A DNA stretch of 64,000 bases from Paenibacillus sp. OVF10 (GTDB lineage Bacteria; Bacillota; Bacilli; Paenibacillales; Paenibacillaceae): positions 1,488,001-1,552,000 of the forward strand of contig CP094668.1 in the NCBI GenBank assembly GCA_022836915.1, given 5' to 3'. Shown one piece after another: positions 56,675 to 64,000 of the stretch (position 1 is the stretch's first letter; the number at the start of each line of letters is the position of its first letter). A program made the translations under genes and the position numbers. Under the pieces are notes generated by a model. That model saw nothing but the letters and a program-made list of their open reading frames with translations, was not told the DNA's origin and searched no databases.

Positions 56675-56723
56675 ACGGCGACTTTTCCTCTGGAATCTAT
56701 CCAGGGAAAAGCCGCCGTATTTG
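56675..56723 (+). terminator. Rho-independent terminator
   Basis: ACGGCGACTTTTCC-TCTGGA...CCAGGGAAAAGCCGCCGT, followed by ATTTG. Long stem with small mismatches. Confidence 0.75.
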
Positions 56724-56802
56724 TTGTGGAACGTACACATGGGTACGTGCTCATTTCTATAACTTTTTTAAACTAATGATGAGGCAGGCATGTCTTTCTT
56801 TA

Positions 56803-57377
56803 TTACTTCGATTCACGATGTGCCAGCCATTCCTTTTTCAACAAAGCATATTGATACGTATTCTCGTATTTCGGTGTGCCGTCCTCATTTTTGACAAAAG
56901 AAATGAACTCCAAAAAAGACCTTCCCGGCGCATGCCCAGCTTCTCACACAGTTTCTGAGAACGGAAGTTATCATCCTCGACATAGGCGTACAGTCTTCTT
57001 ATTCCCTGTTCCATAAAGAGATTTTCGATGAAAGCATTGGCGCTCTCACTGGCGTACCCTTTCCCTTCAAATCTGCCATTAAAATTCCAACCTATACTAT
57101 ACGTATCTGAATTCGAATCTTTATCCGTATCGGAATCCCGATCTTCCCTCATACCAAACAGCTCACCGATCAGCTCGTTACTGTCTTTTAGGCAAACCGC
57201 GATGTGGGAATCGTCAGTGCTTCTTTTTGCGACCTCTGCCGCCGCATCTTCCAATGTTGAAATTTGTTGATCCATAAAACAATTCACTCTGGGATTTGCT
57301 GTGTATTCCAACAGTCCGGCTGCGTCCGTTACGGTGAAATTTCGCAGGATTAATCGATTGGTTTTAAGTATTTGCAT
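56803..57377 (-). CDS. GNAT (RimJ/RimL-type) acetyltransferase, frameshifted as sequenced
   Basis: The protein begins MQILKTNRLILRNFTVTDAAGLLEYTANPRV, the RimJ/RimL start, with GRFEGKGYASESANAFIENLF (acetyl-CoA loop) and LYAYVEDDNFRSQKLCEKLGMRREG near the C-terminus. As sequenced it ends in a nonsense tail. One more base in the A6 run at 56912-56917 restores LFLEFISFVKNEDG and an open frame to the stop at 56803, giving 191 residues, the usual length. The divergent N-terminal start at 57377 follows CCGGAGGTATATCATCTT. Confidence 0.83.
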
Positions 57378-57421
57378 AAGATGATATACCTCCGGTTTTC
57401 ATATCAATAGATTGGTTTTGT

Positions 57422-58183
57422 TCATGTTGTATCTCTTTTTATTTTACGAGACTCCCTATTCTTACTATAACTCGGTATAGCCTTGGGTTTGGCTTTGGTA
57501 CTGTCTGACCGGGAGAACAATCCCACCAATTTCTCCCTATAGATATAACCGAGTACAAACCCGATCACAGCGATAACAGAAATAATAATGGCGATCGTGT
57601 ATTGTTGCATATGAATCGTGGACCCTATAACGGTAGATGCGATGATCCACGGCAGACGACCGACGATAAGGATCGTGAAGAACCTAAACGAACTAATCGA
57701 TGTAAGTGCGGCGACAAATACAAGCATGTCTTTGGGCAAGCCGGGAATCACGAAAAAGATAAATAAAAAAGCGGAGAACTTCTTCTCATCATGAATTAAC
57801 GACATCCACTTATTATTTTTCTTTTGCATTAGTCGTGAAATATAGGCGCGACCGATATAACGGGTGAAATAAAAGGCGATCGCTGAGCCTATAATCAAGC
57901 CTATTGTAGTATACAAGGACCCAAGTGTAACCCCATAGATATAACCGCCTGCGACCTGTACCACTTCTCCTGGAATAGGTGCAACCACGATCTGAAGAAT
58001 CTGGAATAAAATAAACATGACCGGACCCCAATGGCCTGTTGAATGAATATACGCTCTGAAATTGTCCATGGAAGACATGATTTTAATAATGGCAGGAGAA
58101 TAATACACCAGTAGACCAATGGACAACATGATGAACAGACCCAACAATATGTTAATCATTACTTTTTTCGAAGTTTGTGGCAT
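57422..58183 (-). CDS. TVP38/TMEM64 family membrane protein
   Basis: The 253-residue protein has about six membrane helices and the SNARE-associated (DedA-like) signature VVAPIPGEVVQVAGGYIYG followed by FVIPGLPKDMLVFVAALTSIS. AAAGGGGTCGTCAGGA precedes the ATG. The C-terminal tail is basic and polar (KAKPKAIPSYSKNRESRK). Such proteins affect membrane lipid or antimicrobial-peptide sensitivity. It is divergent from the two-component system and may be its target. Confidence 0.9.
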   Translation of the reverse strand: MPQTSKKVMINILLGLFIMLSIGLLVYYSPAIIKIMSSMDNFRAYIHSTGHWGPVMFILFQILQIVVAPIPGEVVQVAGGYIYGVTLGSLYTTIGLIIGSAIAFYFTRYIGRAYISRLMQKKNNKWMSLIHDEKKFSAFLFIFFVIPGLPKDMLVFVAALTSISSFRFFTILIVGRLPWIIASTVIGSTIHMQQYTIAIIISVIAVIGFVLGYIYREKLVGLFSRSDSTKAKPKAIPSYSKNRESRKIKRDTT

Positions 58184-58342
58184 TCCTGACGACCCCTTTG
58201 TGTAATAACTTCTACATATTTACAGTATAAGACGAAATTATTAAGAGATACCTACATAACTTCTGAAGAATTCTTAAGTCGATTGTATTTGCTGGTAGTC
58301 GCTAATAGCGCATATTATACTGAAATTAGACGGAGGGATCAG

Positions 58343-59034
58343 ATGAGCAAGAAAATTCTAATTGCTGATGATAACAGTGAGATTCGTGAAATTGTAAGGA
58401 TTCTGTTAGAGAGTGAAAATTATGAAGTGATTGAAGCGATAGATGGCCAAGATGCGATTGATAAAGTGAACGAAGAGACGGATCTCATTATTTTGGATAT
58501 GATGATGCCCAATAAATCGGGGCTGAAGGCGTGTCTGGAGATTCGTGAAAAAACAAGTGCACCGATCCTGTTTCTCACGGCGAAAACGCAGGATTCTGAC
58601 AAACAATTGGCCTTTTCCTCAGGCAGTGATGACTTTTTGTCCAAACCCTTTTCCTATACAGAACTCGTTTCGCGGGTGAAGGCTTTACTACGACGGTATT
58701 ATGTATATCGGGGCAAGGAGAAGACCGAAGAACAGGACCAGATTATCGTTAAGGATCTTACCGTCCATCAGGATTCAAAAGCCGTGTTTGTTGGAGAGAA
58801 GGAGATTGCTCTAACTGAAATTGAATACCAGATATTGCTGCTATTGGCTAAGAAGCGACGAAAGGTATTCTCGGCAGAAAATATATATGAGAGTGTTTGG
58901 GGGCAACCCTACTTTTATACGTGTAATAACACGGTGATGGTTCATATTCGTAATTTGAGAGGCAAACTGGAGGATGACCCGCAGAACCCTAAATATGTGA
59001 AGACTGTTTGGGGAAGGGGTACAAAATTGAATAG
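58343..59034 (+). CDS. OmpR-family response regulator, stop codon lost by one-base deletion
   Basis: ATG 58343 follows GACGGAGGGATCAG. The receiver has DD at residues 9-10, phospho-acceptor Asp52 (LIILDMMMP), Thr79 and Lys101 (LSKPF); the C-terminal winged helix (about 135-230, ALTEIEYQILLLLAKKRRKVFSAENIYESVWG) is OmpR type. As sequenced the frame reads through into the kinase. One extra T at 59020 gives the standard ending VWGRGYKIE and TAG 59032-59034, a 230-residue regulator overlapping the kinase start by eight bases. Confidence 0.9.
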
Positions 59035-60370
59035 ATTATTAATCGGAAAAAAGCTGAAGATTAAACTGGTTCTGGCGGTTGTCATTTCTTTGGTCATTTC
59101 CATAAGTGCACTCGTTATTTTACAAGTTGTTGGCGAGACTGTATTGGATAGTTATTTAAGCAAATCCACTTTTGTAGAGAACAGGCAGCAAGATGCGCTT
59201 GATCGATTCGAAGCATTTGTGGATAACCAGAACGTGTCAACCCGTGATCATGAGCAATTGTCTGCTTGGATAAGACATGAGCGCTACTTAAATCTGTATA
59301 TTTTTGCAAAAGACAAATTGATATTTTCCTCCAACACGGAGATTGATCCTGCCATTAATGAAGAGTTGTTAACTCAATTCGTGCCATCAAAAATACCCAT
59401 CACCACCATCCATTTTGCGGATCAGGATGCCCAGATATACTTGGTTAGCTTTTATGAGTATCAATACTACAACCTCATTCTGATTATTGGTGTTTTCATA
59501 GCGGCCATTGTGTTCATTGTTTCCTTTCTACTGATGATTAATAAGAAAACATCTTATATTGGGGTGCTTGAACAAGAGATCAAAATACTCGAAGGTGGAA
59601 ATTTGGATTATTCAATTACGATATCGGGAAAGGATGAACTGTCATCTCTGGCCCAGAGTATTGATGAGATGAGGAAATCATTTGTGGAGCGGCTGGGCAG
59701 CGAGGAGAGGGTCAGGATGGCCAACCGTGAATTGATCACGGCGATTTCCCATGATTTGCGAACACCACTCACGATTCTATTAGGATATATGGATATCATA
59801 GAGCTCAACAAATATAAGACACATGAGGATCTATTGCAGTATATTCATAATAGCCGGGAGAAGGCCTATCAGATCAAAGTGCTGTCAGACAAACTATTCG
59901 AATATTTTACGGTATCCTCCGCCGCTGAAGAAGAGGAAGTAGAATTTGAAATGTATGAGGGCAGAGCACTTATCGATCAACTCATAGATGAGCAATTAGT
60001 GGTTTTGGACGATATAGATGTGCAGGTTCAGACAGATGCACATCATGAGGAGTTTTTGCTGGAAATCAATCTGGTCGCCATGCGTCGCGTAATGGATAAT
60101 ATATTTTCAAATATTCGAAAATACGCCGATCCAGGGCATCCCGTTCACATCCAGATTTCTTTGAGGCAACAATGGGTCATTCTTGGGGTGGAGAATAAGA
60201 TTAAACGTGTTGGCAAAAAGAAAGATAGCAACGAAATTGGGCTCGTTAGTTGTCAGAAAATGATTCAGCAACACAACGGGACGTTGACGGTGTCGCAGGA
60301 AAAGGATATCTTTTCACTACAGATTATGCTACCTGTCATCTTTAATAAACCAACACAGACTCATATTTAA
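59027..60370 (+). CDS. Sensor histidine kinase, degenerate ATP-lid type
   Basis: TTG 59027 follows AAGGGG inside the regulator end. The 447-residue protein has two membrane helices (LVLAVVISLVISISALVILQVV and LILIIGVFIAAIVFIVSFLLMI) around an extracytoplasmic loop of about 110 residues, a HAMP region, the phosphoacceptor box ELITAISHDLRTPLT, and an N box RRVMDNIFSNIRKYA. The G1 box DxGxG is absent (VENKIKRVGKKKDSNEIG) while the G2-like NEIGLVSCQKMI remains, as in the lantibiotic-type NisK/SpaK subgroup. The stimulus may be a cell-envelope antimicrobial; the divergent TVP38 gene is a candidate target. Confidence 0.88.
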   Translation: MNRLLIGKKLKIKLVLAVVISLVISISALVILQVVGETVLDSYLSKSTFVENRQQDALDRFEAFVDNQNVSTRDHEQLSAWIRHERYLNLYIFAKDKLIFSSNTEIDPAINEELLTQFVPSKIPITTIHFADQDAQIYLVSFYEYQYYNLILIIGVFIAAIVFIVSFLLMINKKTSYIGVLEQEIKILEGGNLDYSITISGKDELSSLAQSIDEMRKSFVERLGSEERVRMANRELITAISHDLRTPLTILLGYMDIIELNKYKTHEDLLQYIHNSREKAYQIKVLSDKLFEYFTVSSAAEEEEVEFEMYEGRALIDQLIDEQLVVLDDIDVQVQTDAHHEEFLLEINLVAMRRVMDNIFSNIRKYADPGHPVHIQISLRQQWVILGVENKIKRVGKKKDSNEIGLVSCQKMIQQHNGTLTVSQEKDIFSLQIMLPVIFNKPTQTHI

Positions 60371-60511
60371 CGGATCTCTTGAAATGATGCTGATTGTCTT
60401 CCGTGGGATCCCTCTGGCTGTCTAATTTTGTTACCTTAGGCTTCTGTAGTGGGGTAACTTGCTAAATAGACATAGGCGAAAGAACATCGCTCTACCATTC
60501 ACACTATACAA

Positions 60512-60539
60512 AAAGAGCCATGCGACAGCATGGCTCTTA
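60512..60539. terminator. Bidirectional terminator
   Basis: AAGAGCCATGC-GACA-GCATGGCTCTT between the convergent kinase and esterase genes. Confidence 0.85.
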
Positions 60540-60569
60540 CATATATCGTGAGAGGGCAAGCCTCATGTT

Positions 60570-62103
60570 TTAAACAACAGGTGCATTCTGTTTCTTGAAA
60601 TATTGTTCAATTAGAAACGCGAGCATTGGTCCTGGCTCAGCCTTCTGTAATTGAGCCTGATCGCCAAATTCCATGAGATACGGCTGTTCCGTAGTACAAG
60701 GAGTCCAATGAGGCATCGGCTTGCCAGTGGAGTCCGAGCCGTTTGGGTCACCTGTAGCAATAAAGTTGGATAGATAATTACACATCTGGCGGGCCAGATC
60801 ATAATGCTTACCTGTGAAAGGCCGCCAGCATTTGGCGAGTGTTTCGAAGAAAAACCACAGATCGACGGAGTGAAAAGTGCCTGGCTGGTCCCAGCCCGGA
60901 ATCTCGGCATCGAAGTTATAATAGTAGAGAGGCGTTTCAGACGGATGACCGCTGTTCGCGCGGATGGCGAGCAGAATGGCATGTTGGATCATGCGGACCG
61001 ATGCTTGTTGCAGAGCATGTTCGATTTGGCCGGTATCTGCCTCACATAGCTGCAAAAAGGCAGGAGCATTCTCGCCAAACAACTCCACAGCCATCTGCTT
61101 CAGTTCTTCCAGATTGGCTGCGGCGGGACGGGTCCAAAATTCGGAAGACGTATGCCCCAGCATTACGGGTATCGCTTCGCGCTCCTGCTGAACAAAACGA
61201 GTAAACGGATCGCCTGCGCAGAATTGTTCGTCGATGACAGTTCCCCAGAAGCTTTTGTATTCGAGTGCTTTGTCACGGAGATATTCAGCATCCAGTTGTC
61301 TCGCCTCAGCCAGGGAAGATACGCCCAGGAAGCTGAAAAATTCAACCCTGCTTGCTCTGCATCTCGCAGTGTGGAACGGACAGAAGGCACGCGGACCTTC
61401 GGGTACAACTCGGTAGCTATACCACTCATGATGACGGCTCGCTGGAACAAGCCTTTATTTTGCGGAGAGGTCATCTGGCTGAGTACACTTCCTCCGCCTG
61501 CCGACTGTCCGCCGATGGTGATCTGGTCTGGATCACCGCCAAAGGCGGCAATGTTGCGTTTGACCCACTGGGTACCTGCTTGCTGATCAAGATGACCAAA
61601 GTTGGCGGGTGCATGGGGGGATTCGGCACTAATCTCAGGATGGCACAGGAAACCGAAGGCATTCAGCCGATAATTAATCGTCACAACGATGATACCTCTA
61701 CGAGCGATTCGCTCGCCATCAAATTCCATTTCGGCCGTATGGCCGACTTGCAGGCCCCGCCAAAATACCAGACAAAAACAGGCAGCTTCTCGTCCGTGCG
61801 TTTGGCTGGTGTCCAGACATTCAGATACAGACAATCCTCGTTCATAGGCAGGTCAGGATCAACGGCCCATTCGCGGGTATAGATATTGTTATCATCGATG
61901 ACTGTTGGGGCTTGCATGGAGATGGGGGCAAAATCAAAAGCTTGCAGTACACCTTCCCAGCTCGACTGCGGCTGCGGAGCGCGCCAGCGGTTCTCACCTA
62001 CAGGAGGTGCGGCAAAAGGAACTCCCTTAAAGCTGGTAATTCGCGGGTCCGCCGCGGGCAGTCCTTGCACTTGTCCATGTTCTACCGTAACCAATCTAAG
62101 CAT
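60570..62103 (-). CDS. Type-B carboxylesterase (PnbA-like), two frameshifts as sequenced
   Basis: The start at 62103 follows GAGAGGAGAATGTTGT. Conserved blocks appear in order across three frames: FKGVPFAAPPVGENRWRAPQ, EDCLYLNVWTPA, oxyanion region FGGGLQVG, nucleophile in ITIGGQSAGGGSVL (GxSxG), and the C-terminal His region GTFHSVDLWFFFETL with NFIATGDPNG. One more base at C4 61755-61758 and one at A5 61336-61340 restore a single 511-residue protein. It is cytoplasmic, with no signal peptide. Its divergent partner is an AraC regulator, with a cre-like site between them. Confidence 0.9.
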
Positions 62104-62130
62104 ACAACATTCTCCTCTCTGGATTTAGCT

Positions 62131-62144
62131 TGTAAGCGTTACCG
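62131..62144. promoter_or_regulatory. cre-like site between esterase and araC
   Basis: TGTAAGCGTTACCG matches the CcpA pattern TGWAANCGNTNWCA except at the final base. It lies in the 81-base divergent interval, so it could control both genes. Confidence 0.55.
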
Positions 62145-62184
62145 AACATCTGATCAACGTGGCATTAGAAAGGGGGAATCTAGG

Positions 62185-62993
62185 TTGAATCCGATTTGGC
62201 ATGAGAGCAGTAGAGCCAGTAATTTGTATTTTATCAGCGGTGGTCACAAGCCGGCCAACGCTCACCAATGGGGGCCAGGCGTGCGTGACGTTTATGCGCT
62301 GCACTATATTATCCGTGGTCAAGGGACGCTGGAGACGGGCGGCCGCGTTTTTCGGCTCGTTACCGGGGAAAGCTTTATCATATTTCCGCAAAAAGAGATT
62401 TACTATTATCCAGACCCGCAAGATCCATGGGAGTACGTCTGGGTGGAGTTTAGCGGTGAGGACGCCGGGCGGTTGCTGGGGCTCACGCAGCTTTCAGAGG
62501 TACAACCCGTGGTGTCGGTCTCGCCGGAGACACTGCAGCCTTTTTCCATCTTGCCTGGAACGCGGGTGCATCATCCTATGAATTACTGCGGGCGGATGCC
62601 CGTTTGCGTCTGCTGCTTTCCTACTATATGGAACATTATCCGAGCGAGCCGCAGGTGGACGCCAAGGATTATGTCTGGCTGGCGAGAAAGTACATCGAGC
62701 AGAACTACTGGAAGCCGACATTGACCGTCACGGAGATCGTAAAGGCAGTTAATCTGGAGCGCAGTTATTTGTTTCGTCTGTTTAAGGCAACAACCGGCAA
62801 GTCTGTTTTGGAGTATATTACATCCTGCCGAATCGGGCGCGCCTGTGAACTGCTGAAGACGTCGGGTCTACCGATTCAATCGGTAGCCTATTCTGTCGGC
62901 TACAATGATCCGTTATATTTTTCCAAAGTATTCAAGAAAGTAACTTCACACACGCCAACATCTTATATGATGCTGCATCGGACGAAGGCATAA
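62185..62993 (+). CDS. AraC family transcriptional regulator, frameshifted as sequenced
   Basis: TTG 62185 follows AAAGGGGGAATC. The N-terminal half is an AraC-binding cupin (RDVYALHYIIRGQGTLETGG, EYVWVEFSGEDAGRLLGL). The frame is lost in the T5 run at 62541-62545; one more T restores LQPFFHLAWNAGASSYELLR and joins the double helix-turn-helix TVTEIVKAVNLERSYLFRLFKATTGKSVLEYI and PIQSVAYSVGYNDPLYFSKVFKKVTSHTP. Repaired length is 269 residues. It probably controls the esterase and GH27 genes around it in response to an oligosaccharide. Confidence 0.88.
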
Positions 62994-62995
62994 CG

Positions 62996-63199
62996 TTAAC
63001 GGAACAGGGCGCAGTTCCCGGACTCTCGAAAATAACGGATCAGCTTCTCAATAGGCTCGCGTCCACAGTTCAGCTTAACTCCTATACAATCGATGCACAG
63101 AAATTGCTGGGCAGAGCGCGAGATCAATTTGAGGTAGATGCCCACATCATCTGAAGAGAGCGGAACCTGACAGGAGGTGCACAGGCGATGTTGAGCCAT
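62996..63199 (-). CDS. Small zinc-ribbon protein
   Basis: The 67-residue protein has CTSCQVPLSSDDVG and FLCIDCIGVKLNCG, a four-cysteine zinc ribbon, followed by a helix EKLIRYFRESGNCALF. It belongs to a common small Bacillota family of unknown function with the C-x2-C ... LFLC-x2-C pattern. Its ATG at 63199 directly follows the stop of the GH27 gene (TAAATG), so it is translated with it. The Met start MAQHRLCTSC has no separate ribosome binding site. Confidence 0.75.
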   Translation of the reverse strand: MAQHRLCTSCQVPLSSDDVGIYLKLISRSAQQFLCIDCIGVKLNCGREPIEKLIRYFRESGNCALFR

Positions 63200-64000
63200 T
63201 TATTTCACCAGTTTGGCACGCACAATTAAACAATCATGTGCTGCGACAACGGGAGCGAAGCGTTCGCGGAACACGCCAAGCTCTTGATGTTCCCAGCAGT
63301 CATACAGGGACAGCGCATAACCGGCAGCGTAAGGCAGACCCATATCCCAAAATTGCAAAGACAATTCCCGCTGGCTGTCACTCAGGTTGAAGAAACCAAT
63401 AGCTAGATCACCATCTGTGAGTACCTTCACCAGCATAAATACATCGTCTGTGTGAAACCATTGCGGCTCTGGTTTAATGCGGTAAGCTCCGCGCGCTTCT
63501 ACATCCTGATTGATGGCAAGCAGGTCAGGATTCAGGAGAATATCTTTTGTGATCTGGTTAGCCTTGCGCACGTCACATCCGATCATTAATGGGGAACCCA
63601 TCATGGACCAGAGTGAGAAGTGGGTTTTATATTCGATGTCGTTGCATCCGCCGATGCTGCCAATATAATCATTGTTGCTTCCACCGTACATACCAACGAT
63701 TAGCATATCCATGTCGTTATGACAGAAAGAGCCGGTGTATCTTTGTTTCCCCAATTGAGACAAGGCAAGTTCCTTCACTGAATCCCAATTGTCACGGATA
63801 TCACCGGTAGAGCGGTACATATGAGCACCCGATTCCCGAATCCAATCGTATACATCGTCGGCCCCCAGTTGCAGGCGGAGAACAGGATATCGCGTCCGCA
63901 GTTTTTGAGCGCAAGGCTCATCCGTTTGTACAGTAGCTCTCCTGAGATATGACGCGGCTTGAAGCAGTAATCATACTTCAAATAATCAACGCCCCATTCG
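63200..64000 (-). CDS. Glycoside hydrolase family 27 alpha-galactosidase, partial, frameshifted as sequenced
   Basis: The C-terminal two thirds of a GH27 enzyme, with the 5' end beyond the right edge. The nucleophile motif WGVDYLKYDYC and the acid/base region MYRSTGDIRDNWDSV are both present, along with CHNDMDMLIVGMYGG and SLWSMMGSPLMIGCDVRK. The frame breaks in the C5 run at 63862-63866; one more base gives CNWGADDVYDWIRESGAHMYRSTGD. The C-terminal beta domain is typical (GDLAIGFFNLSDSQRELSLQ). It removes alpha-galactosyl (or related) residues from oligosaccharides. No signal peptide can be judged. Confidence 0.92.

Noticed and set aside
58283..60370. Novel RR-HK fused regulator
   Set aside because: The junction is explained by a one-base loss at 59020 that removes the regulator's normal stop codon.

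Overview
The window is a chromosomal segment from a low-to-mid GC Gram-positive spore-former, most likely Paenibacillus. The evidence is the strong AGGAGG-type ribosome binding sites, frequent TTG and GTG starts, the gene repertoire (copper-amine-oxidase stalk protein with FN3-like repeats, SLH remnant, YqfQ/VrrA, YerB, YerC, DUF2536, AraC regulator beside a GH27 enzyme) and the Bacillus-type gene order purL-purF-purM-purN-purH-purD. No rRNA, tRNA, CRISPR array, complete IS or prophage was seen.

Layout: 1-7.2 kb is the distal purine operon, with a GC-rich 75-bp tandem repeat between purF and purM and a long hairpin before purH. 7.8-10.6 kb holds two CNNM/CorC-type transporter paralogs that share an unusual SD-hairpin-TTG initiation region. 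10.7-12.4 kb is an mhqO-mhqD-like quinone/electrophile detoxification pair behind an MhqR-like palindrome. 12.5-18.1 kb carries a GH3 glycosidase, a Fur-box-controlled alpha/beta hydrolase, ilvA and a GNAT gene. 18.2-31.8 kb has secreted proteins, an AraC regulator, small membrane proteins, hydrolases, a DODA-type dioxygenase, a DoxX protein, YerB and a DUF47-Pit phosphate transport pair. 31.8-32.0 kb contains a cluster of DnaA-box-like 9-mers. 32-43.5 kb holds corA, alkC, yqfQ, yerC, a CbiX-type chelatase, a TetR/ketopantoate-reductase divergent pair, a Nep1-like (NLP) secreted protein, a diacylglycerol kinase and rlmCD. 43.5-48.5 kb is an accessory island: AT-rich at its left, with small orphan ORFs, a Rep-like fragment, cysD-cysN whose CysN carries a degenerate APS-kinase-like tail, and a beheaded SLH gene. 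48.6-58.2 kb contains a zinc-ribbon/TM/LRR protein, acetyltransferases, dus, an ankyrin protein, a MetE-like enzyme and a TVP38 membrane protein. 58.3-60.4 kb is a two-component system. 60.5-64 kb is a carbohydrate locus: carboxylesterase, AraC regulator and GH27 alpha-galactosidase.

A window-wide feature matters for any user of this annotation. At least 16 single-base deletions, nearly all in short homopolymers, break or fuse otherwise normal genes (purN, first CNNM gene, alpha/beta hydrolase twice, pit, yqfQ, cbiX, NLP start, LRR protein, ankyrin protein, GNAT, response regulator stop codon, carboxylesterase twice, AraC, GH27). Every one is repaired by adding one base and every repaired gene has a length divisible by three. 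This looks like the error profile of an unpolished long-read or flow-based assembly, not gene decay. Features below are given as whole genes with the deletion position noted.
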